From assembly GCA_964444135.1 (NCBI GenBank), contig CAYUFX010000001.1:56010-120009 (forward strand): a stretch of 64,000 nucleotides of DNA. Reading direction: 5' to 3'. Under the pieces are notes generated by a model. It was not told the DNA's origin. It was given only the letters and a program-made list of their open reading frames with translations, and ran no database searches. Below, one piece after another: positions 1 through 8,825 of the stretch. The stretch's first letter is position 1. Each line of letters begins with the position of its first letter. Both the position numbers and the translations under genes were made by a program. This stretch comes from NIOZ-UU13 sp964444135. Lineage in GTDB: Bacteria > Planctomycetota > Phycisphaerae > Sedimentisphaerales > Anaerobacaceae.

Positions 1-64
1 CACGAGATACGCAGAATCCCGGCATTATTTTTTGCAAGCAAATTGTTCGAAGATACTGGGGTTT

Positions 65-865
65 TTATTCGACCTTGTCCGGATAAACGATAGCCGCTAC
101 GAGTGCTTTTCCATATCGCCGCCACAGGGTTTCCGAATCGAGTTTCGAATCATCCTGCCGCAGTTCGAAGGTTATGATGGGAATATTTAAATCAACTCCA
201 GCGTATGAGCCTAACGAGCCGGGCCTTGCACCCAGCTTTTTTACGGGCAAGCTACAATATTGGGCCATTCGTGCAGCTAAAGTTTCGCCGGGGCCGTCGT
301 AGTCAATACAGGCCAACGGCTGATGAATGCTGACAATGCGGTCAGGGGAATATTGCTCGATGAGTTCTTTGACCAGACGTGCTTCCGGCTCAGATAGCGC
401 AGTAGTACCGAACTGCTTGTTGTTAACGCGGTTGGCTGTTGGGAAATTGCGGTTCAGGTCCACGCCGTTAGCGTTGAAACGGCTGTTGTGGGCCATGCCA
501 TCAGGATTTGCCACGGCTAAAAGCACGACTCTGCGCCCTTTCACCAGGTGTGGTTGTTGCTGGAGATATTTTCCTAACCGTCGGACAAGGGGTGTTCCGG
601 CGGGCTCATTGCCGTGAATTGTCGCTAAGATGAAGGTTACATCCGGGCCTTGACCAAGCATGAAGGATAAAATCGGCAAACGCTGGACCGACACACCCAC
701 AATACTGTACTGGCCAGGAATTAGGAATGTCGCTGGCGTTGGCAATGGTGGCGCTGACGGTGTAGTAACAAACTCCGGATAGGTCGTGGGCTTATAGCAA
801 CCGGACAGAGCCGAAACAGCCAACAGGGCTAAAACACTCAAAGTGACAGAACGCTTTTGATCCAT
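65..865 (-). CDS. M14-family zinc carboxypeptidase lipoprotein (MpaA-like murein peptide amidase)
   Basis: A 266-residue exported peptidase. The N-terminus is a lipoprotein leader ending in the lipobox ALSGC (Cys23), so it should be anchored on the periplasmic side of a membrane. M14 signatures are visible in order: the HxxE zinc pair in TIHGNEPAG (His84, Glu87), the substrate-binding ANPDG and NGVDLNRNFPT, the third zinc ligand in SIHQP (His181), and the catalytic glutamate in ITFELRQDD (about Glu234). The combination of short length and DLNRNF is typical of the MpaA group, which cleaves the gamma-D-Glu-diaminopimelate bond of muropeptides. The substrate here is inferred from family only. 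It is transcribed away from the P5C dehydrogenase gene and appears to be a single gene. All catalytic residues are present. Confidence 0.85.
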   Translation of the reverse strand: MDQKRSVTLSVLALLAVSALSGCYKPTTYPEFVTTPSAPPLPTPATFLIPGQYSIVGVSVQRLPILSFMLGQGPDVTFILATIHGNEPAGTPLVRRLGKYLQQQPHLVKGRRVVLLAVANPDGMAHNSRFNANGVDLNRNFPTANRVNNKQFGTTALSEPEARLVKELIEQYSPDRIVSIHQPLACIDYDGPGETLAARMAQYCSLPVKKLGARPGSLGSYAGVDLNIPIITFELRQDDSKLDSETLWRRYGKALVAAIVYPDKVE

Positions 866-1071
866 ATCAGGTATTCTTTCAAGTTTCCTTTCTTTCCCAC
901 AAAGCAGCTATATGAAATTATTATAAGCCCTTACCATTGTGATTAAAGTCAAAACTCAGAATACGAAGGCAAAAAGATTAATCGAAGACTTGACTTTCCG
1001 GCAGCAATGAAGGAAAATGCGATTTTTCGTTTATTATGAAACTTTCAAATACTTATTAAAAGGAGACGCAA

Positions 1072-2703
1072 ATGTTTAACGGTATTTTTCACATCCCTCA
1101 ACCAGTCAATGAACCAGGCTTACAATACGCACCGGGCAGTCCGGAACGTGCTGAACTGTCCGCTAAGCTCAAAGAGATGCTGAATGAGCAGGTGGAAGTG
1201 CCCATGATAATCGGCGGCGAGGAAGTGCGCAACGGCAAGCTTGCAGATATCCGCTGTCCACACGACCACCAGCACGTGTTAGGCAGGTATCACCAGGCTG
1301 ATGCAGAGTTTGCTATCAAGGCTGTCGATGCAGCCCAAAAGGCCAAAAAAAACTGGGGCGAGATGCCCTGGGAATCCAGGGCGGTCGTGCTGCTCAAGGC
1401 GGCGGAACTGTTAGCGGGAAAGTACCGCCAGACCCTTAACGCCGCTACTATGCTCAATATGAGCAAGACACCGCACCAGGCGGAAATCGACTCTGCGTGC
1501 GAGCTGATAGATTTCTGGCGGTTCAACCCTCATTTTATGGAAGAGGTATATGGGGACCAGCCAATGTCCACAGCCGGTGTTTTGAACTATATGGAGCATC
1601 GTCCACTGGACGGATTTGTTCTGGCGTTGACGCCGTTCAATTTTACGTCTATTGCGGGTAATCTTCCAACCTCGCCTGCTCTGATGGGTAATACGGTGGT
1701 TTGGAAGCCAGCCTCGGCAGCGGTATTGCCGGCATATATTATTATGAAAATTCTGGAGGAAGCCGGTATGCCGTCCGGTGTTATCAACATGGTACCGGGT
1801 CCCGGCCCGGTCGTTGCACCGCCGGCGCTGGACGACGTCAGGCTCGGCGGAATCCACTTTACAGGAAGCACGTATGTATTTTCAACAATCTGGCTGGCCG
1901 TCGGCAAAGACATTCGAAAATACGTCTCGTATCCTCGAATCGTCGGCGAGACCGGCGGTAAGAACTTTATATTCGCGCACACGAGCGCCGATACCGAGGC
2001 CCTTGTGACGGCCTTAGTGCGAGGAGCGTTTGAGTACCAGGGTCAGAAGTGCTCAGCCGCTTCACGAGCGTATATCCCCGATTCGACCTGGCCGAAGGTA
2101 AAAGAACAACTTTTAAGCGAAATCAGGGATATTCAGATGGGCGATATAACCGACTTTAGAACTTTTATGGGTGCGGTTATCGACAAAAAGAACTTCGATA
2201 CTATCAGCGAGTATATCGAATATGCCAAGAGTTCACCCGATATGGAAATTATCATAGGAGGCGAATATGATGACTCGGCAGGATACTTCATCGAGCCGAC
2301 CGTCGTAGTAAGTAAAGACCCGAAGTCTAAGTTAATGATAGAAGAAATTTTCGGGCCTGTGTTAACGCTATATGTTTATCCGGAAAGCGAATATGACCAA
2401 ACACTGGTTCTGTGCGACCAGACATCGCCTTATGCGCTGACCGGTTCGATATTTGCTCTGGACCGCAGTGCGATAGTCAGAGCGATGAACACACTGCGCC
2501 ACGCGGCGGGTAATTTTTATGTTAACGACAAGCCCACGGGGGCGGTCGTGGCACAGCAGCCGTTCGGCGGAACACGGGCATCGGGAACAAACGACAAGGC
2601 CGGTAGCTGGCTTAACCTGGAACGATGGGTTTCACCGCGCGCCATTAAGGAGACCTTCCTGCCGCCGAGAAACTTCCGTTATCCTTATATGCAAGAGGAA
2701 TAA
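1072..2703 (+). CDS. pruA: L-glutamate gamma-semialdehyde (1-pyrroline-5-carboxylate) dehydrogenase
   Basis: A 543-residue aldehyde dehydrogenase of the long ALDH4A1-like P5CDH type, oxidising glutamate semialdehyde to glutamate with NAD in proline/arginine breakdown. It is cytosolic with no signal peptide. Visible motifs are TPFNFTSIAGNL and VVWKPA for NAD binding, HFTGSTYVF, the general base in GETGGKN (Glu293) and the nucleophile in YQGQKCSAASRAY (Cys327). The length and the conserved QQPFGGTRASGTNDKAG block near the C-terminus match the P5CDH subgroup rather than generic ALDHs. The start is supported by AAAAGGAG 7 bases upstream of the ATG. No proline dehydrogenase is in the window, so it is either a stand-alone enzyme or its partner lies elsewhere. 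Confidence 0.93.
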   Translation: MFNGIFHIPQPVNEPGLQYAPGSPERAELSAKLKEMLNEQVEVPMIIGGEEVRNGKLADIRCPHDHQHVLGRYHQADAEFAIKAVDAAQKAKKNWGEMPWESRAVVLLKAAELLAGKYRQTLNAATMLNMSKTPHQAEIDSACELIDFWRFNPHFMEEVYGDQPMSTAGVLNYMEHRPLDGFVLALTPFNFTSIAGNLPTSPALMGNTVVWKPASAAVLPAYIIMKILEEAGMPSGVINMVPGPGPVVAPPALDDVRLGGIHFTGSTYVFSTIWLAVGKDIRKYVSYPRIVGETGGKNFIFAHTSADTEALVTALVRGAFEYQGQKCSAASRAYIPDSTWPKVKEQLLSEIRDIQMGDITDFRTFMGAVIDKKNFDTISEYIEYAKSSPDMEIIIGGEYDDSAGYFIEPTVVVSKDPKSKLMIEEIFGPVLTLYVYPESEYDQTLVLCDQTSPYALTGSIFALDRSAIVRAMNTLRHAAGNFYVNDKPTGAVVAQQPFGGTRASGTNDKAGSWLNLERWVSPRAIKETFLPPRNFRYPYMQEE

Positions 2704-2812
2704 CTACCTTGGCAAAAAACGAGCATCTGCACATAAAGTAACAGATTTTTGTTTTGGACTGTCGTACTTTGCGTAAATAGAATATAGTTCAGTTACCTGT
2801 GAAAGATGGCTA

Positions 2813-3157
2813 ATGAAAACAGTTGATAGTTTAGAACTGGTACAGAAAGAGCTATATTCGATACTTGAAGCAGCAAAATTTCTCAAGTCGGATCTGCCTG
2901 TAACGCGAGTTATATTGTTCGGCTCAAAAGCTCGTGGTTCAGGCGAACCGGACTCGGATATAGACCTTCTTGTACTGACTCACTGTCCAGTTACAAGCAA
3001 ATTGCGGAAGGACATCTCCTACCGATTAGCTGACATTAATCTTCGCAATGATGTTTTGTTGACATCAGTTGTTGTATCTGAGCAGGAATGGGCAAATGGA
3101 CTAATTCGCCATACACTGATTCACAGCGAAGTGGAAAGAGACGGATGTGAAATATGA
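2813..3157 (+). CDS. MNT-type nucleotidyltransferase (antitoxin of HEPN-MNT pair)
   Basis: A 114-residue minimal nucleotidyltransferase. The core motif GSKARGSGEPDSDIDLLVL holds the GSxARG loop followed by the two metal-binding aspartates (DSD). In characterised MNT-HEPN pairs the MNT protein neutralises the HEPN ribonuclease, in some systems by AMPylating a tyrosine. The stop overlaps the next gene's start by 4 bases (ATGA), so the two are translationally coupled. The order MNT then HEPN is the usual one. The motif is complete, so the protein is probably active. Function is inferred from family and coupling. Confidence 0.88.
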   Translation: MKTVDSLELVQKELYSILEAAKFLKSDLPVTRVILFGSKARGSGEPDSDIDLLVLTHCPVTSKLRKDISYRLADINLRNDVLLTSVVVSEQEWANGLIRHTLIHSEVERDGCEI

Positions 3158-3567
3158 ATGAGAGTGAAGCTCAGAAAACGCTGATTGGGCTTTGGCTGGA
3201 AAAAGCTGAGGAGTCATTATCCTCAGCGGAGCTTGAACTAAATGCAGGCCATGCGAATTTCGCGGTGAACCGTTTGTATTATGCCTGTTTCTATGCAGTC
3301 ACGGCGCTTTTACTGCAAGACGGTAAACAGTTTGCCAGGCATTCAGCGGTAAAATCTGAGTTTATCCGAACTTATATCAAATCCGGCCGGTTTGATGTGA
3401 AATGGAATAAGTTTTATCAAAAATTGTTTGATGACAGACAAGAGGGAGATTATATCCCTACAGCTACTTTCGAGGCATCGGATGTTTCAACATGCCTTCA
3501 GCAGGCTCGTGAATTCATAGATTTAATTCGTAGCCTTATTGATAATCCCGGAGCTTCAAACTCTTAA
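3154..3567 (+). CDS. HEPN-domain protein (toxin of HEPN-MNT pair)
   Basis: A 137-residue all-alpha HEPN protein. Recognisable conserved blocks are NRLYYACFYAVTALL (helix 2), ARHSAVKSEF and DDRQEGDY. I do not see the classic Rx4-6H RNase motif, so it may belong to the HEPN branch lacking that motif, and RNase activity is not certain. Its start codon overlaps the stop of the preceding MNT gene. The pair forms a small two-gene unit with no other obvious partner and is likely a toxin-antitoxin or defence module. The C-terminal tail (after about residue 130) is low in conserved character and reads into repeat-like sequence. Confidence 0.82.
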   Translation: MNESEAQKTLIGLWLEKAEESLSSAELELNAGHANFAVNRLYYACFYAVTALLLQDGKQFARHSAVKSEFIRTYIKSGRFDVKWNKFYQKLFDDRQEGDYIPTATFEASDVSTCLQQAREFIDLIRSLIDNPGASNS

Positions 3568-3721
3568 CTTTGAACTAAATAATTCTCTTGCGTCTTTAGT
3601 TCTTTGTAATTTTGGTCTGTTCAATGAATCAAATGTAGAGATTAAAGCAGCAGAGCCGATGATAAGTTTAGAGACCATGTTTCTTTCTGCACGAGTGAGT
3701 AGCTGTGAGAGTAAGATATAA

Positions 3722-4402
3722 ATGGCAGAGAAACGCAAAAAAGTAAGGCCCCTTGTTTATATTATAGTTGGAGTATGCCTTGTGCCTCTTGCATATTTGG
3801 GACGGGGGCTCTATTACGGTGCAAAAACAATACACGAGCTTCTGGCTGAGAACAAACATCTCAAGCAAGCAATTACCAATCTTACAAGCGAGGAACAAAT
3901 AGGCTATGCAAAAGTAATTGCTCAGGAGACGACAAACGAGCGGCCTCTTACCACAATAAAATTCGTTGAGACCGCCAGAGACGACAAACTCAAGACGATT
4001 CTGGAGAAAGAATACACAATCGCCGGTGACATTATCCACTTTGATGCGTTGATTGTGAAATTCGGGAATAAAATAGTTATGGACGGCAAGACAAGGGCCC
4101 TGTATCTATGGAGGAGGGTCTATGGCGAGAAGATGACGCCGGAAGAGGGCTTTGCAATAGAACAGCCGGGTACCGAACCCCAAAGATACAGCGACCTGCT
4201 TAAAGCATTGCCAATAAAGCAAAGGCAAATGTTCTGGTCAAATATCTGGGACCTGGCAAATGACCCTGATAAGCTAAAGGAACACGATATTGAAGCCATC
4301 TATGGGAACGTCGTTTATTCGAGGCTAAGAGAAGGACTTATTTACGTCTTCAAGGTAAGTCCGACCGGTCAGCTTTATCCTGAAGTTGTGCCCGATATGT
4401 AA
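3722..4402 (+). CDS. Hypothetical membrane-anchored protein
   Basis: A 226-residue protein I do not recognise. It has one N-terminal membrane segment (about residues 11-30, YIIVGVCLVPLAYLGRGLYYG) after a basic start (MAEKRKKVR), then a charged helical stretch and a soluble mixed alpha/beta region, so it is probably anchored in the inner membrane with the bulk outside. The soluble part contains the phrases AGDIIHFDALIVKFG and RALYLWRRVYGEKMTPEEGF, which look like a structured domain and not low-complexity sequence. No catalytic motif is evident. It stands alone between the HEPN-MNT pair and a repeat-rich spacer. Confidence 0.65.
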   Translation: MAEKRKKVRPLVYIIVGVCLVPLAYLGRGLYYGAKTIHELLAENKHLKQAITNLTSEEQIGYAKVIAQETTNERPLTTIKFVETARDDKLKTILEKEYTIAGDIIHFDALIVKFGNKIVMDGKTRALYLWRRVYGEKMTPEEGFAIEQPGTEPQRYSDLLKALPIKQRQMFWSNIWDLANDPDKLKEHDIEAIYGNVVYSRLREGLIYVFKVSPTGQLYPEVVPDM

Positions 4403-4444
4403 CCTACGGAAGATGTCTGTCAGGAGAAACGTACTTCCAGAAGA

Positions 4445-4530
4445 TTAATTGGTGAGTAGTTAATTGGTGAGTAGTTAATTGGTTAATTGGTGAGTCCACT
4501 TACTACTCACTACTCACTACTCACTACTCT
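4445..4530. repeat. Short tandem repeats with opposite-strand copies (GGTGAGTAGTTAAT / ACTCACT)
   Basis: The left part repeats a 15-base unit (TTAATTGGTGAGTAG) two to three times. The right part repeats the heptamer ACTCACT about four times, which is the complement of the GTGAGTAG portion. The two halves could pair as a long imperfect hairpin. The spacer between 4403 and 4728 holds this, the palindromic element that follows, and nothing else I recognise. Confidence 0.8.
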
Positions 4531-4571
4531 GTTCAAGTCTAATCCTGCATTTAACAAGTTTCATTAGTTGT

Positions 4572-4643
4572 GTGGCACGGCCATCTTGGCCGTGTCTTTC
4601 ACTCCACAGAACGCCTTATGGCGAGGCTGGAAGCCCGTGCCAC
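4572..4643. repeat. 72-bp palindromic intergenic element (GTGGCACGG...CCGTGCCAC)
   Basis: Nine-base perfect inverted ends, GTGGCACGG at 4572-4580 and CCGTGCCAC at 4635-4643, enclose an inner perfect hairpin CACGGCCA-TCT-TGGCCGTG at 4576-4594. This looks like a REP-type or MITE-like dispersed palindrome upstream of the L-2-hydroxyglutarate oxidase gene. Only one copy is visible in this window. Confidence 0.75.
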
Positions 4644-4728
4644 GTGAGGTTCTTGATTGACGGGCTCCGGAGTGTCAGTTATTGTATAAGACCGAAAATT
4701 TGACGTGAGATTCTTAGGATTCGTGCTG

Positions 4729-5955
4729 ATGAAAGGAAACACTGATTTTGATATAGTCGTAGTCGGTGGCGGGATCGTCGGTTTGGCTTCAGCCTACAAG
4801 ATTACGTTGAGTCATCCGGATATTCGCATCGCCGTATTAGAAAAAGAAAACAGGTTAGCAGCTCATCAGACAGGTCATAATTCCGGCGTTATTCATTCGG
4901 GGCTTTACTATAAGCCCGGCTCAAATAAAGCAAAGACCTGCGCCAGAGGACGAAAAGAACTGGTTGCTTTCGCTAAAAAATATCGTATCCCTTACAAGAT
5001 TTGCGGAAAAATAATCGTCGCAACTGCAGAAAAAGAGCTGTTTAACCTCAAAGCAATATTCCACAACGGCAAGGAGAACAATATAGAAGGTATTGAAAAA
5101 ATCGGGCCGGACGAAATCAAACAAATCGAACCGTTCTGCTCCGGCATCGCAGGGATACGGGTGCCGTGTACCGGGGTTATTGATTTTGCCCGGGTTGCAA
5201 ACAAGTTAGCCGAGCTAATAGAGAAAAAAGGACAAGGCAATAAGGTCCTGACTTTACATAAGGTAACAGGTTTTGACAAGCACGATTTCTATACGAAGGT
5301 TGCAACAAATCAAAAGGCTTTCGCTGCGAACTATATTATCAACTGTGCGGGACTTCAATCTGACAGGATAGCGAAAATGGACGTATTAGAGACCGCGATA
5401 AGGATAGTTCCTTTCCGTGGCGATTATTACGAGATGACGGAAGAGGCCGCTGAAAAAGTCAAAAACCTGATATATCCGGTGCCGGACCTGGATTTCCCCT
5501 TTTTAGGGATTCATTTTACACGGATGATTGACGGCAAAGTCGAATGCGGCCCAAATGCCGTCTTCTCATTCAAACGGGAAGGTTACAACAAAACCGATTT
5601 TAGCCTGATAGACACCTGGGATGCTCTGACTTATCCCGGGCTTTGGAAAATGTTTCTAAAGCATTGGAGATACGGACTGGGTGAATACAAACGGGCGTTT
5701 TCCAAGAAACTATTCCTTAAGCAATTGCAAAGACTTATTCCCTCGCTCGAAGCCGATGATATAAGACCCGGCAAGACGGGCGTGCGCGCCCAGGCACTTA
5801 GGCCGAACGGCGAGCTGATTGATGATTTCAGGATAGAAAGGCAGAGAAATTCTATCCACGTCTTAAACGCACCCTCACCGGCCGCAACAGCATCACTGGC
5901 TATCGGTGATGATATAAACCAAATAGCCACGGAATACTTTAAGCTCAGAAAATAG
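4729..5955 (+). CDS. lhgO: L-2-hydroxyglutarate oxidase (FAD-dependent)
   Basis: An FAD-dependent DAO-fold oxidoreductase of the LhgO/L2HGDH family, oxidising L-2-hydroxyglutarate to 2-oxoglutarate. The Rossmann dinucleotide motif VVVGGGIVGLASAYKI lies near the N-terminus. The family hallmark HQTGHNSGVIHSGLYY follows, then the substrate region CGPNAVFSFKREGY and the C-terminal VLNAPSPAATASLAIG. I chose the ATG at 4729, which begins just before the FAD motif. An in-frame GTG at 4705 would add eight residues of no evident value. Length (about 408) fits the family. It precedes a sulfatase in the same direction with a 40-base gap. Confidence 0.9.
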   Translation: MKGNTDFDIVVVGGGIVGLASAYKITLSHPDIRIAVLEKENRLAAHQTGHNSGVIHSGLYYKPGSNKAKTCARGRKELVAFAKKYRIPYKICGKIIVATAEKELFNLKAIFHNGKENNIEGIEKIGPDEIKQIEPFCSGIAGIRVPCTGVIDFARVANKLAELIEKKGQGNKVLTLHKVTGFDKHDFYTKVATNQKAFAANYIINCAGLQSDRIAKMDVLETAIRIVPFRGDYYEMTEEAAEKVKNLIYPVPDLDFPFLGIHFTRMIDGKVECGPNAVFSFKREGYNKTDFSLIDTWDALTYPGLWKMFLKHWRYGLGEYKRAFSKKLFLKQLQRLIPSLEADDIRPGKTGVRAQALRPNGELIDDFRIERQRNSIHVLNAPSPAATASLAIGDDINQIATEYFKLRK

Positions 5956-5998
5956 TGCATTATTTGCTTGTTAAACATATCATCAGAAGGAGAATTGT

Positions 5999-7414
5999 AT
6001 GAATCGCCGTGTCTTACTAAAAGCTATGGGGTTCGGGGCGGCATCGCTGGCCGTGCCCGGATGTGTTGATGGCTTTGAGCAGCTAACTGCAAAATCTCAA
6101 GCATATAATAAACCCAATATCATTTTCATTCTGATAGATGATATGGGCTGGACAGACGTCGCCTGTTACGGCAGCAAGTTTCACGAGACGCCCAATATTG
6201 ACCGCTTAGCCAAACAGGGAATGAGCTTTACCGATGCGTATGCAGCCTGCCCAGTCTGCTCTCCAACCCGCGCCAGTATTCTCGCCGGTCAGTATCCGGC
6301 ACGAGTAGGCATCACGGACTTTATTCCGGGTCATCAGCGACCCTGGGAAAAACTCAAGGTCCCACAGAATCGCCTGCAGTTGCCGCTTGAAGCGATTACT
6401 ATCCCCGAAGCCCTTAAAGAACAGGGCTACACCACAGCCCACATCGGCAAGTGGCACCTCGGCGGACAGCCCTATTTCCCCGAACATCAGGGTTTCGATA
6501 TTGCCATTCAAAAAGGCACTAACCGCAACGACAAACAGGTTACCAGTTTCACCGACAGCGCCATCGACTTTATACAGACCAACACAGATAAGCCGTTTTT
6601 CCTCTACTTGTCGCATCACACCGTGCATATCCCGCTGGAGGCACCTCAGGAGTTAATCGACAAATACAAAAATAAAACTAAGCCTGCAACAGGTGTAAAT
6701 AATCCGACCTACGCAGCTATGGTTGAGCACTTAGATAAAAGTATAGGCCGTATCATAAAGAAGCTCGATGAACTGGATATTACCAAGCGAACCATTGTAA
6801 TCTTTTTCTCTGACAACGGCGGGTTGTATCAACCCTTTGGCGGTTATAGAGGCAATAGAGAGGCTGTAACAACAAACGAGCCTCTTCGCGACGAAAAGGG
6901 AACTCTGTACGAAGGTGGAATCCGTGAACCCCTGATCGTTCGTTGGCCCGGCATAGTCAAGCCTGGGACCACCTGCAGCGCACCTGTCTCCAGCGTCGAT
7001 TTCTATCCGACCTTTTTAGAGATTGTCGGCGCCAAAGCCGACCCGAAAAATGTACTCGATGGCCAAAGCATCCTGCCGTTGCTCAGGCGCAGTGGCACGC
7101 TCAAACGCGATGCGATATACTGGCACTACCCGCATTATCACCACTCCAGACCTGCCGGTGCAATCCGACAAGGGGATTGGAAACTAATCGAGTTCTATGA
7201 GGATGGCCGACTCGAGCTTTACAATCTCAAACGTGACATCTCGGAAAAAAATAATCTCGCAACAAAGCTGCCGGAAAGAGCTGACGAAATGCAGCAGAAG
7301 CTCGCCGCGTGGCGCAAATCGGTAGGTGCCAAAATGCCTACTCCGAATCCGGATTACGACCCGGCCAGGGCGCACGAATGGGGCCGTCAGCAACAAAAGA
7401 AATCTCGCAAATAA
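5999..7414 (+). CDS. Cys-type sulfatase, exported
   Basis: A 471-residue arylsulfatase-family hydrolase removing sulfate esters, probably from polysaccharides. The leader MNRRVLLKAMG...VPGC combines a twin-arginine start with a lipobox-like VPGC, suggesting export and possibly lipid anchoring. Metal-binding Asp47-Asp48 sit in ILIDDMGW. The formylglycine motif is C87-S-P-T-R followed by ASILAGQYPAR, so activation needs a formylglycine-generating enzyme or anaerobic sulfatase maturase, neither of which is in this window. HIGKWHLGG and FFSDNGG supply further active-site residues. Start supported by AGAAGGAGA seven bases upstream. Substrate unknown. The next gene begins 15 bases later. Confidence 0.92.
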   Translation: MNRRVLLKAMGFGAASLAVPGCVDGFEQLTAKSQAYNKPNIIFILIDDMGWTDVACYGSKFHETPNIDRLAKQGMSFTDAYAACPVCSPTRASILAGQYPARVGITDFIPGHQRPWEKLKVPQNRLQLPLEAITIPEALKEQGYTTAHIGKWHLGGQPYFPEHQGFDIAIQKGTNRNDKQVTSFTDSAIDFIQTNTDKPFFLYLSHHTVHIPLEAPQELIDKYKNKTKPATGVNNPTYAAMVEHLDKSIGRIIKKLDELDITKRTIVIFFSDNGGLYQPFGGYRGNREAVTTNEPLRDEKGTLYEGGIREPLIVRWPGIVKPGTTCSAPVSSVDFYPTFLEIVGAKADPKNVLDGQSILPLLRRSGTLKRDAIYWHYPHYHHSRPAGAIRQGDWKLIEFYEDGRLELYNLKRDISEKNNLATKLPERADEMQQKLAAWRKSVGAKMPTPNPDYDPARAHEWGRQQQKKSRK

Positions 7415-7429
7415 TAAGGAGCTTAAATT

Positions 7430-8815
7430 ATGGCGGAAAGTTTTGATGTTGTAGTAATCGGCAGCGGACCGGGCGGTTATGCCGCCGCTATCAGGTGCGC
7501 ACAAAGAGGCGCTTCGGTAGCAGTTATCGAAAAGGCATTTATCGGCGGCACCTGCATGAATTGCGGATGTATCCCGTCGAAGACACTGCTTGCTTCAGCC
7601 CACACTCTGCTGTTGATAAAGCACGCAGCGATAATGGGTATTGACGTCGCATCAGCCACTCCTGACTGGTCAAAAATCCAGGCAAGAAAAGATGCCATAG
7701 TAGCTGGCTTTCGAAAAGGCCTGACAGGACTAATCAAGAGCCACAAAGTAGAAATAATCACGGGCAGAGCCATCGTGACAGCGCCAAATCAAATCAAAAT
7801 CGAAACAGAAACCGCACTAATGCAGATACAGGCGGACAAGATAATCTTAGCGACCGGCTCGAAACCAATTCAAATCCCGGCAATACCATTTGACGGCCAG
7901 ACCATTATCAGCAGCAAGGAAGCCCTGGCACTCGAACAAATACCAAAATCAATGGTAATCATAGGCGGCGGAGTCATCGGCTGTGAAATGGCCTGCGTCT
8001 ATGCCGCCGTAGGAACAAAAGTAACCATTGTAGAAGCGCTTTCTCGATTGATTCCTATGGAGGACCAATGGGTCGGACGACTGATGGAACGCGAATTCAA
8101 AAAACTCGGTATTGACTCGCACACCGGCAGGAAAGTGACTTCAGTCGATAAAACCACCGCGCCGGCACAAGTCATACTTGAGGACGGCCAAAAAATCGAG
8201 GCGGAAAAGATACTCGTCTCTGTGGGACGAAGGCCGGTTGTCGATAAGGAAACAATCGATGCCCTGAATTTACAGATGAACGATTCCGCTATCACAGTTA
8301 ATGAAAAATTAGAAACCAATGTCCCCGGCGTCTATGCTATCGGTGATGCCGTAGGTACAACCTTTTTAGCACACGGCGCCTTCGCCGAGGCCGAAGTGGC
8401 GGCGGTCAACACCACAGGTGGTGATGGAAAAATAGCCGACTACTCGCTTATCCCAAGGGCCGTCTATACATTCCCGGAAATTGCATCCGTCGGCAAAAGC
8501 GAAGAGACCTGCAAAGAGCAAGGCCTCGATGTATCTGTTGGTAGGTCGTTCTTCAAAGCCAATGGCCGAAGTGTGGCACACAATGAAACAGTCGGACAGA
8601 TAAGGGCCGTAAGGGATAACTCAACAAACAAAATCATTGGAGTTACAATGGTAGGCGCTATGGTAACCGAGCTAATAGGCCCAGCAAGAGCACTTATAGG
8701 CAGCACGGAAAAAATTACAGAGCTCAGCTTCCCGCACCCAACCGTTTCAGAGGTGCTCAAGGAAGCCGCCGAAGACGCCTTCGGCCTGAGCCTGCACAAT
8801 CCACCAAAGGCATAA
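7430..8815 (+). CDS. lpdA: Dihydrolipoyl dehydrogenase
   Basis: The 461-residue E3 flavoenzyme of 2-oxoacid dehydrogenase or glycine cleavage complexes. The N-terminal FAD motif is VVVIGSGPGGYAAAIRCAQ. The redox disulfide lies in GGTCMNCGCIPSKTLL, where the usual Val between the two active Cys is replaced by a third Cys. The NAD motif is VIIGGGVIGCEMACVYAAVG, the second FAD contact is AIGDAVG, and the C-terminal dyad is in FPHPTVSEVLKEAAEDA. It is 11 bases upstream of lipB, which is followed two bases later by lipA, giving a lipoate-utilisation operon. It also follows the sulfatase by 15 bases, so transcription may start further upstream. Confidence 0.95.
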   Translation: MAESFDVVVIGSGPGGYAAAIRCAQRGASVAVIEKAFIGGTCMNCGCIPSKTLLASAHTLLLIKHAAIMGIDVASATPDWSKIQARKDAIVAGFRKGLTGLIKSHKVEIITGRAIVTAPNQIKIETETALMQIQADKIILATGSKPIQIPAIPFDGQTIISSKEALALEQIPKSMVIIGGGVIGCEMACVYAAVGTKVTIVEALSRLIPMEDQWVGRLMEREFKKLGIDSHTGRKVTSVDKTTAPAQVILEDGQKIEAEKILVSVGRRPVVDKETIDALNLQMNDSAITVNEKLETNVPGVYAIGDAVGTTFLAHGAFAEAEVAAVNTTGGDGKIADYSLIPRAVYTFPEIASVGKSEETCKEQGLDVSVGRSFFKANGRSVAHNETVGQIRAVRDNSTNKIIGVTMVGAMVTELIGPARALIGSTEKITELSFPHPTVSEVLKEAAEDAFGLSLHNPPKA

Positions 8816-8825
8816 CCGAATACGT

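Noticed and set aside
1411..1982. Long antisense frames over the P5C dehydrogenase gene
   Set aside because: Shadows of a clearly recognised gene, with no motif of their own.
3539..3721. Short plus-strand frame after the HEPN gene
   Set aside because: No ribosome site or domain. It overlaps the HEPN end and an intergenic stretch.
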